Made by a program: the position numbers and the translations under genes. Shown here one piece after another: positions 48,370 to 59,167 of a stretch of 64,000 nt of DNA. Origin of the DNA: Henriciella sp. GTDB lineage: Bacteria > Pseudomonadota > Alphaproteobacteria > Caulobacterales > Hyphomonadaceae. The DNA lies in the NCBI GenBank assembly GCA_017642885.1, contig JAEPOM010000002.1, positions 273,735 to 337,734 of the forward strand. The letters run 5' to 3'. Numbering within the stretch: position 1 is the first letter of the stretch; every line of letters begins with the position of its first letter. A model generated the notes under the pieces. The model was given only the letters and a program-made list of their open reading frames with translations, had not been told where the DNA came from and made no database searches.

Positions 48370-49272
48370 ATGGCGGGAAAAACCCTTCCAGCTGCAAGCA
48401 CACATGCCGCCTTTTTGGCCGAGCTGGAGGCCAGTGACGACCATATTGTCGATCGACTAATAAAAGAAAGATGCCCGAGTTTTGTCGATCATTGGAGCTG
48501 GACCATGGTTCGTCCGCTGCTTTATTCGGTGCTCGGTTATGACCGCGCCTGCCGGATGGCGGACTATTTGCAAACGCTGAATGGCGGCGACAGTTTCGAT
48601 CACCTAACTCAGGAACTGTCTGTCGACTTGACCCTGAATGCAATCGAAAGAATGCCGAGAGAAGGTCGCCTAGTCGTAGCGGCGAATCATCCAACCGGTC
48701 TCGCCGATGGTGTTGCTGTCTGGGATGCCTTGCGCCGGGTGCGTCGGGATATCGTTTTCTTTGCCAATGCGGACGCTTTGCGCGTAAACCCCGGATTCTC
48801 AGATGTCCTGATCCCGGTCGAGTGGGTGATCGACAAGCGCTCACCCGCCAAGACCCGCGAAACGCTGCGTCTCGCCAAGGAAGCCTTTGCCGAAGAAAAA
48901 TGCGTGGTGATCTTCCCGTCCGGAAAACTCGCCAAGAAAATTGATGGCATCCTGACCGAGCACGAGTGGATGCCAACCGTTGTCAGCCTGGCGCGAAAGC
49001 ACAAGGCCCCGGTCCAGCCGCTCAATCTGCAAGCCAAAAATTCCTGGCTCTATTATCTGCTGTCCAACGTGAATGGGGAGCTTCGCGACATCACGCTGTT
49101 CCACGAGCTTCTCAATAAGCGCGGCAGCCCGTTCGAAATGACGTTCGGGCCGCTGATCGAACCAGAGCGTTTCGATGGCGACGCGGCCGCGCACACTCTG
49201 GCGCTCCGTGAGTATGTCGCAACCCACCTCACGGCAGGCCACGACACTGAATTTATGTCAGTTGAGGACTAA
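48370..49272 (+). CDS. PlsC-like acyltransferase
   Basis: [50 protein letters not shown]. Confidence 0.82.
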   Translation: MAGKTLPAASTHAAFLAELEASDDHIVDRLIKERCPSFVDHWSWTMVRPLLYSVLGYDRACRMADYLQTLNGGDSFDHLTQELSVDLTLNAIERMPREGRLVVAANHPTGLADGVAVWDALRRVRRDIVFFANADALRVNPGFSDVLIPVEWVIDKRSPAKTRETLRLAKEAFAEEKCVVIFPSGKLAKKIDGILTEHEWMPTVVSLARKHKAPVQPLNLQAKNSWLYYLLSNVNGELRDITLFHELLNKRGSPFEMTFGPLIEPERFDGDAAAHTLALREYVATHLTAGHDTEFMSVED

Positions 49273-52022
49273 GCCTGCTTCGCGCCTGCAGATAGCGAGC
49301 CGTGGCAATGCTTGTACTTCTTGCCGGATCCGCATGGGCATGGCGCGTTGCGCGGGGTGTTGGCCCACTTTTCTTCGGCTTGCGCCACCATGGAGTGCGG
49401 GGCCTGTTCAGCGACGCCTTGCGGGGTTCCGGGGCGCTGGTTTTCACCCGTATCCGGATCGAGGCTGGTCTCGAACGTCTGCTGCGGCGGAGTTGGCACC
49501 GGGCGCGGCTGCGGTGGTTGAACCTGCGCATTCATCAGCCAGCGCGTTACTTCAAGACGCATCTCTGACAGCATGTCATAGAACAGCTTGAAGGCTTCTT
49601 CCTTGAATTCGTTCAGCGGATCCCGCTGACCATAGGAGCGCAGGTGAATGACTGAGCGCAACTGATCGATCTGCTGCAAGTGCTGGCGCCAGCGGCCATC
49701 GAGCACCTGAAGCAGGATCTGCTTTTCGATCATCCGGAACTGACCATCCGCGGCCAGTTGGGTTTTCTCGTCATAAGCGGATTTCGCGGCTTCATGCATA
49801 CGTTGCGACACTTCTGCATTGGCAACACCTTCTTCGGCGGCCCAATCAGCGAGCGGTAGTTCGAGGCCCAGCAGCTCCTGGCAGCGCTCGCTCAAACCGT
49901 CCGTATCCCAAAGTTCAGCGTGCGCTTTTTCCGGCATGTGGTGTGCGACGATCCCGTCAATCACCTGGTCCCGCATGTCTTCAACTTCTTCCAGCACGCT
50001 GTCGGCATGCATGAAATCGATACGCTGCTCGAAGATCACTTTGCGCTGGTCGTTGATGACATCGTCATATTTCAGGACATTTTTCCGAATGTCGAAATTG
50101 CGCTGTTCGATCTTTTTCTGCGAGGTTTCGATCGCCTTGTTCATCCAAGGGTGAGTGATGCCCTCGTCTTCCTTGATGCCGAGGCCTTTCATGATCGAAT
50201 TTAGACGCTCTGCCGCAAAGACGCGCATTAGATCATCTTCGACAGAGATAAAGAATTTCGACTTGCCCGGGTCACCTTGTCGACCTGTTCGGCCGCGAAG
50301 CTGGTTATCGATCCGCCGGCTTTCATGGCGCTCGGTGCCGAGGACATAGAGTCCACCCGCTTCAAGCGCGCGCTTCTTGGCCACTTCGATCTCGGCTTTG
50401 ATCTGATCCGTGATCAGCTGCAATTCGCCTTCGGACGGTTCGTTACCATGCTTCTCGACATGCTCTTCAACCGCTTTCGCGATGCGCATCTCAAGGTTGC
50501 CGCCGAGCTGAATATCGGTTCCGCGGCCAGCCATATTGGTGGCAACCGTAATCGCACCAGGAACACCGGCATTAGCGACAATTTCGGCTTCCTGCGCGTG
50601 GTGGCGCGCGTTCAGAACTTTATGAGGGATTTTTGCCGCCGTCAGATAGGTCGAAACGATTTCTGACTTTTCAATAGATGCGGTACCCAGCAAGACCGGC
50701 TGCCCTTTAGCGCGGGCTTCGCGGACCTCTTCGACGATTTCTTTGTATTTTGCAGCGGCCACACGATAGACGACATCATCATCATCGATCCGTTGAATCG
50801 GCTTGTTGGTCGGCAGCTCGAACGTTGAAAGCCCATAAATGTCGGCAAATTCCGGGGCTTCGGTCATCGCTGTGCCGGTCATACCAGCAAGCTTGTCATA
50901 GAGACGGAAATAGTTCTGGAACGTGATTGATGCCAGAGTCTGGTTTTCCGGCTTGATGTCGACGTTCTCTTTTGCCTCGATCGCCTGATGCAGACCTTCC
51001 GACAAGCGACGCCCTTCCATCATGCGACCGGTGAACTCATCGATCAGCATGACCTGATCATCCTTGACGATATAGTCTTTGTCGCGGTGGAACAGTTTGT
51101 GCGCTTTTAGAGCCTGATTCGAGTGATGAACGATCGACACGTTGGCGGGATCCCATAGTGACCCTTCCAGGATACCTGCTTCTGTGAGCAGGCTTTCCAT
51201 TCGCTCCAGTCCCTCTTCGGTGAATACGACCGAGCGCATCTTCTCATCGAGATCGATATCTTCGTCATCGAGTTTGGGAATGAACTGGTCGATGGTTCGA
51301 TACAGTTCAGAGCGGTCATCGGTTGGACCCGAAATAATCAGAGGCGTCCGCGCTTCATCAATAAGAATAGAATCGACTTCATCGACGATTGCGAATGAAT
51401 GACGTCGCTGGACCATCTGATCCAGCGAGTATTTCATGTTATCGCGCAGATAATCGAACCCGTACTCATTATTCGTTCCGTACGTGATATCGCAAGCATA
51501 GGCGTCGCGGCGTTCTTCATCGGACATGCGGCCGCCACCCGGCACTTCTCCGCGGATCACTCCCGTTGTTAGGCCAAGGAAGCCATAAAGCTTGCCCATC
51601 CATTCGGCGTCGCGCGCAGCGAGGTAGTCGTTCACGGTAATCACGTGAACGCCTTCGCCTTTCAAGGCGTTCAGATAGACGGGCAGCGTCGCAACGAGCG
51701 TTTTACCTTCACCCGTGCGCATCTCTGCGATGGCGCCATTGTGAAGCACCATACCGCCGAGCAGCTGGACATCAAAGTGGCGCATACCAAGAGAGCGTTT
51801 TGCCCCCTCTCGGACGACAGCAAACGCCTCGTCCAGAATATCATCCAGAGTGGCACCGTCGGACAGGCGCTTGCGAAATTCATTTGTTTTCGCGCGCAGC
51901 GCTTGGTCAGACAGCGCTTCGATCATCGGCTCGAGCGTATTGATCTTCTGAACACGGCGACGAAGCGGCTTGAGCTTGCGATCGTTGACTGAACCGAAAA
52001 TCTTTTGCGCAAAGGATTTCAT
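49269..52022 (-). CDS. secA: Preprotein translocase subunit SecA
   Basis: [36 protein letters not shown]-terminal zinc-binding [18 protein letters not shown]. Confidence 0.98.
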   Translation of the reverse strand: MKSFAQKIFGSVNDRKLKPLRRRVQKINTLEPMIEALSDQALRAKTNEFRKRLSDGATLDDILDEAFAVVREGAKRSLGMRHFDVQLLGGMVLHNGAIAEMRTGEGKTLVATLPVYLNALKGEGVHVITVNDYLAARDAEWMGKLYGFLGLTTGVIRGEVPGGGRMSDEERRDAYACDITYGTNNEYGFDYLRDNMKYSLDQMVQRRHSFAIVDEVDSILIDEARTPLIISGPTDDRSELYRTIDQFIPKLDDEDIDLDEKMRSVVFTEEGLERMESLLTEAGILEGSLWDPANVSIVHHSNQALKAHKLFHRDKDYIVKDDQVMLIDEFTGRMMEGRRLSEGLHQAIEAKENVDIKPENQTLASITFQNYFRLYDKLAGMTGTAMTEAPEFADIYGLSTFELPTNKPIQRIDDDDVVYRVAAAKYKEIVEEVREARAKGQPVLLGTASIEKSEIVSTYLTAAKIPHKVLNARHHAQEAEIVANAGVPGAITVATNMAGRGTDIQLGGNLEMRIAKAVEEHVEKHGNEPSEGELQLITDQIKAEIEVAKKRALEAGGLYVLGTERHESRRIDNQLRGRTGRQGDPGKSKFFISVEDDLMRVFAAERLNSIMKGLGIKEDEGITHPWMNKAIETSQKKIEQRNFDIRKNVLKYDDVINDQRKVIFEQRIDFMHADSVLEEVEDMRDQVIDGIVAHHMPEKAHAELWDTDGLSERCQELLGLELPLADWAAEEGVANAEVSQRMHEAAKSAYDEKTQLAADGQFRMIEKQILLQVLDGRWRQHLQQIDQLRSVIHLRSYGQRDPLNEFKEEAFKLFYDMLSEMRLEVTRWLMNAQVQPPQPRPVPTPPQQTFETSLDPDTGENQRPGTPQGVAEQAPHSMVAQAEEKWANTPRNAPCPCGSGKKYKHCHGSLSAGAKQA

Positions 52023-52192
52023 GGGAGGCTGTACCACACTGTTTGAACGGACCCTGAAACCACAAATTTCTTTCCAGGATATGGACGCGTGTTAAATGCA
52101 TCCTGAACAAGTCTCTCGACCAGGACTTCAAGCGGACTTAAGAACGCCGCATACGCGTGTCAATCAGGCGAATGCCGCAAAGGAATGCCGAT

Positions 52193-53125
52193 ATGCTTGA
52201 GAATTTCCGCTCTATGGGCGTCGTGATTGCAGCGACCGCCATTCTAGCTGGCCTGACCGCCTGCGATTCCGAGCCGCCCATTGCAACCGTGACCTCAACC
52301 TATGAGGGTGAGACCGCTGCGATTGTGAACGGTGAGCCGATCTATTTCAGCGATGTTGAACTGGAGGCCGTGGCCCAGGGGCAAATCGAACCGGGCTCAG
52401 AATTCACGACCAGCCATCCCGAGTATCATCAGGCGCTTGAGCAGTTGATCGATCAGAGGCTTTTGGCTCAGGAAGCACTGGCCAGAGGGCTGGACCAGGA
52501 TCCAGCGGCGCGGCGGAGGCTGGAGTCCGGTCGCGAACGCCTGCTCGGAAATATCCTCGTTGAAAGCCTCGTCGCCGGCGAAGTGACCGAGGACGCCATC
52601 GATCTGATGTATGAGGAGCAAGTCAAACTTCAGCAGCTCGACGACGAAGTTCGTGTGCGGTTCATTCTGGTCGAGACGAGTGATGCCGCAAACGCCATTC
52701 AGGCGGAACTCACAGATGGCCGGGACTTTGCTGAAGCCGCCCTAGCGCACTCTACTGATACAAGCACGCGTCTTGATGGCGGCGATCTGGGCTGGGTCAA
52801 TCCGAATGAATTGGCCGATCCGTTTCCTGCGATTATCGGCGATACCCAAACCGGGTCATTCTCCGGTCCGTTCGAAACCTCTCGCGGTTGGAACATTCTG
52901 AAAGTCGACGAACGCCGTACCAAGCCGCCTAAGACCAAAGCTGAAATGCGGCCGGAGATTATTACCTTTCTCACCTTCACTCAGATCAGCGACATCTTGC
53001 GCGAGCTTCGCAATTCGGCGGACATTCAGCAACGTGATCCAAGTGAGCTGCTACAAGACAGAGAGACAGCATCCGAATCCTCTCCGTCAGACGATGCTTC
53101 CGTTCCAGAGACCCCTGAAGAATGA
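52193..53125 (+). CDS. PpiC/parvulin-type peptidyl-prolyl isomerase lipoprotein
   Basis: AILAGLTACDSEPP lipobox; VRFILVETSDAANAIQAELTDGRDFAEAALAHSTDTSTRLDGGDLGWVNPNELADPF. Confidence 0.88.
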   Translation: MLENFRSMGVVIAATAILAGLTACDSEPPIATVTSTYEGETAAIVNGEPIYFSDVELEAVAQGQIEPGSEFTTSHPEYHQALEQLIDQRLLAQEALARGLDQDPAARRRLESGRERLLGNILVESLVAGEVTEDAIDLMYEEQVKLQQLDDEVRVRFILVETSDAANAIQAELTDGRDFAEAALAHSTDTSTRLDGGDLGWVNPNELADPFPAIIGDTQTGSFSGPFETSRGWNILKVDERRTKPPKTKAEMRPEIITFLTFTQISDILRELRNSADIQQRDPSELLQDRETASESSPSDDASVPETPEE

Positions 53126-54372
53126 ATCTGAAACCCTCCCCGTTTGCGCCGGCCCGGTTCCCCGACTTGCCCGAAGTGAAAGGCGTGCGCGCCGCAACCG
53201 CGTCTCGCGGATTCTACGCGGGCCGCGGGGAACCACGCGATGATGTATTCCTGTTCGCATTCGACCCGGGAACGACCTGTGCGGGCGTATTCACTCAATC
53301 TTCCACTGCCTCAGCCGATGTGAGGTGGTGCCGGGACGCGCTGGCCGCGAGCGGCGGACAAACGGCCGCTTTGGTCGTAAACTCCGGCAACTCAAATGCG
53401 TTTACCGGCGCAAAAGGCGTGCTCAAGAATGACGCCACGCTGGCCGCCATGACGACAGCACTTGGCTGCGAAAGGGACGCGTGTTTTCTCGGTGCGACAG
53501 GAGTGATCGGGGAACCCCTTCCCGATCCGAATTATGTCGGCAGCATTGTCCCGCAAATGGCTAACGTGCTCGATACACCAGATTGGCAGGCCTGTGCGCG
53601 GGCATTTATGACCACTGACACATTTGCCAAAGGCGCAGGATTTGAACGGCGCATTGGCGATCACGACATCGCCTTTTCCGGCATCGCCAAAGGCTCAGGC
53701 ATGATCGCACCAAACATGGCGACCATGCTGGCATACGTCTTCACCGACGCCGCCGTTTCACCAGAGATCCTGGACCGAGCGTTGAGAGCCGCGTGCGACC
53801 AGAGCTTCAACGCGATCACGGTGGATAGCGACACTTCGACCTCTGACAGCCTGATGGTTTTCGCCACGGGCGCCACCGGCGATGCTGCGATCAGTTCAGA
53901 AGCTGACCCGCGCTACTCCACATTCGCCGCTGCCCTCTCAGATATTTGCCGGGAGCTCGCCATGCTCATCGTCAAGGATGGCGAAGGGGCGAGCAAGTTC
54001 ATAACGATCCAAGTTGATGGTGCAGTCTCGGACGCATCGGCGCGAACTATCGCCGCCGATATTGCCAATAGCCCTTTGGTGAAAACCGCCCTTGCGGCCA
54101 ATGACGCCAATTGGGGGCGCGTCGTGATGGCGGTTGGAAAATCGGGCGAGCCAATCGATCTGGACGCGCTGTCGATCTGGTTTGGTGATGTGCAGGTTGC
54201 TGAATCGGGCGGGCGGTCAGAGGACTATGACGAAGCCCGCGCGAGCGCAGCGGTAACCGAGCCCGAGATTACCATCCGTGTCCGCGTCGGAACCGGCCCG
54301 GGACGCTCAACAGTATACACATGTGATCTGACGCACGCCTATGTCGACATCAACGGAGCCTATCGGACGTGA
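53122..54372 (+). CDS. argJ: Bifunctional glutamate N-acetyltransferase/amino-acid N-acetyltransferase
   Basis: KGVRAATASRGFYA; VNSGNSNAFTGAKG; GIAKGSGMIAPNMATMLAYVFTDAAV; DSDTSTSDS. Confidence 0.97.
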   Translation: MNLKPSPFAPARFPDLPEVKGVRAATASRGFYAGRGEPRDDVFLFAFDPGTTCAGVFTQSSTASADVRWCRDALAASGGQTAALVVNSGNSNAFTGAKGVLKNDATLAAMTTALGCERDACFLGATGVIGEPLPDPNYVGSIVPQMANVLDTPDWQACARAFMTTDTFAKGAGFERRIGDHDIAFSGIAKGSGMIAPNMATMLAYVFTDAAVSPEILDRALRAACDQSFNAITVDSDTSTSDSLMVFATGATGDAAISSEADPRYSTFAAALSDICRELAMLIVKDGEGASKFITIQVDGAVSDASARTIAADIANSPLVKTALAANDANWGRVVMAVGKSGEPIDLDALSIWFGDVQVAESGGRSEDYDEARASAAVTEPEITIRVRVGTGPGRSTVYTCDLTHAYVDINGAYRT

Positions 54373-54803
54373 AGGTCGTCTATGTTGTCGCGGCCGCCCT
54401 TATCAATCCTGATGGAAAGATACTGCTGGCGCGGCGCCCGGAAGGGAAAGCCATGGCAGGATTGTGGGAATTTCCAGGTGGAAAGATTGAACCTGGCGAG
54501 CGTCCGGAGCAGGCTCTCACGCGCGAATTGGCCGAGGAATTGTCCATTACAGTTAGCGAATGCGACCTCAATCCGTTGACATTTGCCAGTCACACTTACG
54601 AGAAATTTCATCTTTTTATGCCCTTATACTCCATACAAAAATGGAGGGGGACACCACTTCCAAATGAAGGACAGCAACTGGCTTGGGTCACCCCAGACGA
54701 GTTGCACAACTATCCGGCGCCTGCCGCAGATATTCCTTTGTTTGATTTCCTGGTGGCCAGAAATAGAGCGGATGAAGATGAGCGTAGATCTGAAAGCCCT
54801 TAA
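54369..54803 (+). CDS. mutT: 8-oxo-dGTP diphosphatase (Nudix)
   Basis: Nudix box GLWEFPGGKIEPGERPEQALTRELAEELSI; 4-bp overlap with argJ. Confidence 0.93.
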   Translation: MKVVYVVAAALINPDGKILLARRPEGKAMAGLWEFPGGKIEPGERPEQALTRELAEELSITVSECDLNPLTFASHTYEKFHLFMPLYSIQKWRGTPLPNEGQQLAWVTPDELHNYPAPAADIPLFDFLVARNRADEDERRSESP

Positions 54804-54966
54804 GAGACTGTCTCGTTGCGAAGCGGGTGCCACGGCGGTGGAGTATGGCCTGCTAATGGCCTTGATGGCGCTTGCCTTGATTGGGGCGCTCAACGCAACC
54901 GGCTCCGGCACGCAGGACAAATGGGACGGTGTCTCAGAGGATGTCGGCGACGCTATGGGCGCCTGA
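54772..54966 (+). CDS. Flp-type pilin
   Basis: MKMSVDLKALKRLSRCEAGATAVEYGLLMALMALALIGALNATGS; Flp processing region GATAVEYGL; overlaps mutT 3' end out of frame. Confidence 0.82.
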   Translation: MKMSVDLKALKRLSRCEAGATAVEYGLLMALMALALIGALNATGSGTQDKWDGVSEDVGDAMGA

Positions 54967-55066
54967 CCCGAGGCACATCCCAGAACCGTTTCCGGCCTAT
55001 AGCGCGGCGGCGCGGCTTGACCAAAAAATAAATCCCGGCAGGTTCGCCCTTCAATTGGAGGGTGCC

Positions 55067-56236
55067 ATGGCCGAGGTTCAGCCATTCAAAATCAACGTCC
55101 CGCAGTCCAAGCTGGAATGGATTCGCAAACGCGTTTCGAAGTATAAATGGTTCCCGGAGCCTGTTGGACTTCCGGACTGGCAGCTCGGCATGTCGACGCC
55201 GGTCCTGAAGGACCTGCAATCCTATTGGCTGAAATCCTATGATTGGCGCGCGGCGGAAACGGCGCTCAACTCGCAACCGCAATTCACCGCAGAGATCGAT
55301 GGGCTCCAAATCCATTTCCTTCACATTGTTGGAGAAGCGGGAGGCAATCGCCCACTGCTCTTGACGCATGGTTGGCCGGGATCGGTATTTGAATTCTATG
55401 AAGCGATTGGTCCGCTGGCGTTTCCCAGCCAGCATGGCGGAAACGCTGAAGACGCGTTTGATCTGATCATTCCATCCCTGCCGGGATATGGGTTCTCCGC
55501 GAAGCCGGCGGCACCGCTCGGGCAACGTGCGACGGCCGCGATTTGGGATAAGCTGATGCGCGATGCGCTCGGCTATGACACTTATCTCGCGCAAGGTGGA
55601 GACTGGGGCGGAATGATCACGTCCTGGCTCGGATTGGATCATGGCACCGCGGATGGGAAGGGCGGCTGCGAGGCGATCCATCTCAACATGATCGGCCTGC
55701 GCCCCACACCTGCAACCCCGCAAAACGAAGAGGAAGCGGCCTGGCTGCAAGCGTCGCAAGCGGCGATGCAGGCGGAAGGCAGCTATCTGATGCAGCAAGC
55801 GACAAAGCCGCAAACGCTGGCCATGGCATTGATGGATAGCCCTATGGGGACGGCAGCCTGGATCCTCGAAAAGTTCCACACCTGGAGCGATTTGAGAGGG
55901 GGCGACCTGTTCAAAATCTACTCTCGCGACCAGCTTCTGACCAATCTGATGATCTATCTGGTGAACGATGCCATCGCGACGTCTGTCTGGTATTACGCGG
56001 CCTTCTTCGGCGAAGGCGGCAACGCCCTCCCGGAAGGCGTTCGTTGCGAGACACCAACTGGCTTTGCCAACTATCCAGGCGAAACGGTCTATTTCCCGCC
56101 GCCCCGCTCCTGGTGCGAGCGGGCTTACAATATGACCTATTGGCGTGACCAACCACATGGCGGCCACTTCGCCGCGATGGAGGCCCCGGATCTGTTCGTG
56201 GCCGACATCAGAGAATGGGCTCGCTCGCTGAGCTAA
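55067..56236 (+). CDS. Epoxide hydrolase family alpha/beta hydrolase (EHN domain)
   Basis: MAEVQPFKINVPQSKLEWIRKRV; LLLTHGWPGSVFEFYEAIGPLAFP; AQGGDWGGMITSWLG. Confidence 0.92.
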   Translation: MAEVQPFKINVPQSKLEWIRKRVSKYKWFPEPVGLPDWQLGMSTPVLKDLQSYWLKSYDWRAAETALNSQPQFTAEIDGLQIHFLHIVGEAGGNRPLLLTHGWPGSVFEFYEAIGPLAFPSQHGGNAEDAFDLIIPSLPGYGFSAKPAAPLGQRATAAIWDKLMRDALGYDTYLAQGGDWGGMITSWLGLDHGTADGKGGCEAIHLNMIGLRPTPATPQNEEEAAWLQASQAAMQAEGSYLMQQATKPQTLAMALMDSPMGTAAWILEKFHTWSDLRGGDLFKIYSRDQLLTNLMIYLVNDAIATSVWYYAAFFGEGGNALPEGVRCETPTGFANYPGETVYFPPPRSWCERAYNMTYWRDQPHGGHFAAMEAPDLFVADIREWARSLS

Positions 56237-56239
56237 CGT

Positions 56240-58399
56240 CTATTTCCGACCTGGGCGATACGTGCGGGACGCATTGGCTTCGATATCAGCGCGTTCCAAC
56301 AAAGCCGGACGCCATTCTTCAGCCGCGAAGAGCGGGGCCTGATCGGCGAAGTGAGGCGAGCTCTCATCCAGGGTCGCAGCGCCGAACTGATGGATGACAT
56401 CCGCTTTCTGATTGCCGTCTGCATCCCATTCGACAATCGCGATCCATGTGTCGCCAGCATTGGCCTTCAGGATCCCATCGTCGCCAACTTCAGCTGGATA
56501 GATCGCGCGCAATATATCGGGGCCGCCGCTGACCGGAAGGTTCACATCTCCGCGGATCAGACGATTGACCTCCCCCCATTCCGGATCGATCTGACCGTAA
56601 TGGAGATTCAGATACTCAACCGCCTGGCGAAATGCGTCGGCGGGTTCTGGCGCCGGTATGCCTGTCAGTTTCTCGGTCACCGAATGAATGGTTGTCAGGA
56701 CACCCAAAGCAGCGTGGCGATCGGTTTTGCCGGTGGAGTAGGACCAAGCCGCAAGATGTTCGGCTGCCGCTTGCAGGTCAGTGTCCGCGCTCCAGTCCTC
56801 CGCCAGCACCGCCTGTATCGTTCGATCGGCGGCGGACCCTCGCGCATAACTATTGTCAAACTTGATCGCCAGAATTGCGTCGCGGGTCATTGGTGAGATG
56901 CCATCCGTGAGCTCGACGATACGCAGCGAACGATTGGTCTGGTCGGTCTGCAAGCCCATGCTTTCGGGAAACATATCGGGTCGCAGATTGTCGGGTCCAT
57001 CGGTTGCCGTGAACGGTTCATTGTTCGCGTCAAAGACCAGCCCCGATTGCGGATTGAGCAGGATCGGTACGCGGTCATACGGCAAGTAGCCATCCCAGAT
57101 CAGGTCGGTGCGGTCGCCGGGTATGTCCTTGGTCCAGTCCCAGCCCGGCGCGCGATTGGGGTATTGCCCATTGTGGATCATCGCAATGACGCCGTCTTTA
57201 TCGGCATAAATATAGTTAAGCGCCGGGACCGCGTGTATCGCCATAGCGGCGTAGAACTCGTCCCAATTGCGCGCCTTGGCGGTACGCATGCGCTGTTCGG
57301 TCTGACGCATCGCGCTCATCCCGGCATAGCGGACGGCATAGGTGCCAGTACTCGATCTTATGACGGGTCCATGCTTGGAAGAGAGCACGTCCTGTTTCAC
57401 CGTCAAAGCAAACGGGCCCCAAAGCTTCACTTTGAGCTTTGCGGTCTCGATTTCGAGATCGACCCACTCGCCATCGAGTTGGTATTGGTCAGGATTATCC
57501 GGATTGATGGTCAGCACGTAAATGTCGGCAAGATCCGGTTTGCTGACCGTGTTCGCCCATCCAAGATGGCGATTGAATCCATGCAGGATCGAAGGCGATC
57601 CAGGGAAGACGCCGCCATGAATGTCGAGGCCCTCTTCGGACACCATATGCGCTTCCCACCATGCGACTGGTCCGGTCATTGGTTGGTGGGAATTGATAAT
57701 CAGTCTTGTGGTGTCGTCGCCCGATCTCTGCGGTGCAACCGCGAAGGCATTTGACCCGCGCGGCGGCGCAGTTTTCGGACCCACCAGCCAGGCACCGCGC
57801 CCAGCACCGGGGTCAAGCGAAACACTCTGGATCCGTTCGTCATTATAGACGTCGAGCAGCGTCTCATCGAACCCGTAGAAAAAAGGCGTCCGAAACAAGG
57901 ACCCGGCGAAAATGTCCTGCGGCTTGAACGGCGCCAACCCTTGCCACGTCGCGTCCGGGTTTTCAGCCGCGTACAAATTCAGACCATCCGCATAGGCCTG
58001 AGCGTAGGCTTTCACATCCGTTGGGACGTCGCTTTCATAGCTTGCATCGATCGTATCCCAAACGTTTAGCAGCTCGATCAGGTAATCCGTGCGCGCCGCA
58101 TTCGCCCCTTTGTACCGGCCGAGAACGCCGCGGGTCGCCGCGACGGTTTCCTGGATCGTCTCGTAGTCGTCTTCGGCATGGGCGTAGGCAAGACCGAAGG
58201 CGGCATCATTATCTGTTTTGCCAAAAATGTGCGGCACGCCCCAATTGTCGCGAATAATCTCGACATCATAGTTGGCTGCAGCGGCTGACAGCTCTTCCGC
58301 CTTGGGAGTCTTTGGAAGAGGATCCCATGTGTAAACGCCCGCGCCAAGTATGGCCACGAGGCACAGGGCGCCGAGGCCCAGCAGGATTTTCTTGATCAT
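56240..58399 (-). CDS. Penicillin acylase family (Ntn-hydrolase) protein
   Basis: NYDVEIIRDNWGVPHIFGKTDNDAAFGLAYAHAEDD; autoprocessing site GSNAFAV; NSHQPMTGP. Confidence 0.93.
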   Translation of the reverse strand: MIKKILLGLGALCLVAILGAGVYTWDPLPKTPKAEELSAAAANYDVEIIRDNWGVPHIFGKTDNDAAFGLAYAHAEDDYETIQETVAATRGVLGRYKGANAARTDYLIELLNVWDTIDASYESDVPTDVKAYAQAYADGLNLYAAENPDATWQGLAPFKPQDIFAGSLFRTPFFYGFDETLLDVYNDERIQSVSLDPGAGRGAWLVGPKTAPPRGSNAFAVAPQRSGDDTTRLIINSHQPMTGPVAWWEAHMVSEEGLDIHGGVFPGSPSILHGFNRHLGWANTVSKPDLADIYVLTINPDNPDQYQLDGEWVDLEIETAKLKVKLWGPFALTVKQDVLSSKHGPVIRSSTGTYAVRYAGMSAMRQTEQRMRTAKARNWDEFYAAMAIHAVPALNYIYADKDGVIAMIHNGQYPNRAPGWDWTKDIPGDRTDLIWDGYLPYDRVPILLNPQSGLVFDANNEPFTATDGPDNLRPDMFPESMGLQTDQTNRSLRIVELTDGISPMTRDAILAIKFDNSYARGSAADRTIQAVLAEDWSADTDLQAAAEHLAAWSYSTGKTDRHAALGVLTTIHSVTEKLTGIPAPEPADAFRQAVEYLNLHYGQIDPEWGEVNRLIRGDVNLPVSGGPDILRAIYPAEVGDDGILKANAGDTWIAIVEWDADGNQKADVIHQFGAATLDESSPHFADQAPLFAAEEWRPALLERADIEANASRTYRPGRK

Positions 58400-58404
58400 T
58401 GGAC

Positions 58405-59088
58405 TCAGACTTTCACGGGGGGTTCAGTGTGAGATGCCGTATTCCAGATCACTTCATCAGGGGCTTGCAGCATCTGCATGTACATGTCTTTTGGGTAGGC
58501 TTGATGCGGTTTATCCGGATCGTACGGAGGCTGCTTCACGGCGCCGCCTTCGCCATCATAGGGGTCCGGGTTCTGGTATTGCTCGGCTTCTTCAGCATTG
58601 ATGCCAGCTTTTTCCAGAACTTTAGGATCAATCCAGGCCCTCTGGTCAATCTCCTCATTCGAGGTCGCAACCTCAAGCGTCAGGCTTTCCGGACCGCCGA
58701 AATAAATTGACTGGCACATCCCATGATCAATCGGACCGATCACGTTGACGCCCTTCTTTCGAATTCGGTCTCGAATAGCGACCAGCTGGTCGGGCGTGTC
58801 CACCTTGAAAGCGAGGTGCTGCATGGTCCCTGGCGCGCACGCGCCAGCGCCGGTGCCGGAATGCGTTACCCCGATTTCGATGGGAATGTCCTTCGCCGCT
58901 GGCAATTGGACAATCGAGAAATAGCAATCATCGTCGAGGTGCATGAAAGCATGTAATCCGCCCGGCACACCGTGCATATCAAACAGCGCAGACAGCTTAC
59001 ATCCCATCACGTCCGAGAAGAACTCAATATGGGTTTTGACATCCGCTGACATGATCGCGATGTGGTGAATCCCCGTTGCTTTGACCAT
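58405..59088 (-). CDS. VOC/glyoxalase-fold dioxygenase-like protein
   Basis: MVKATGIHHIAIMSADVKTHIEFFSDVMGCKLSALFDMHG. Confidence 0.85.
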   Translation of the reverse strand: MVKATGIHHIAIMSADVKTHIEFFSDVMGCKLSALFDMHGVPGGLHAFMHLDDDCYFSIVQLPAAKDIPIEIGVTHSGTGAGACAPGTMQHLAFKVDTPDQLVAIRDRIRKKGVNVIGPIDHGMCQSIYFGGPESLTLEVATSNEEIDQRAWIDPKVLEKAGINAEEAEQYQNPDPYDGEGGAVKQPPYDPDKPHQAYPKDMYMQMLQAPDEVIWNTASHTEPPVKV

Positions 59089-59167
59089 CAGCCATACTCC
59101 TTGTCTTTGCGTCATACTGGACTCCCCGGGGGAAAGCGCCAAGTCTTGACCACGCGGGAGGCGAGCT

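Noticed and set aside
54953-56167. 404-aa minus-strand ORF
   Set aside because: Antisense shadow of the well-supported epoxide hydrolase gene.
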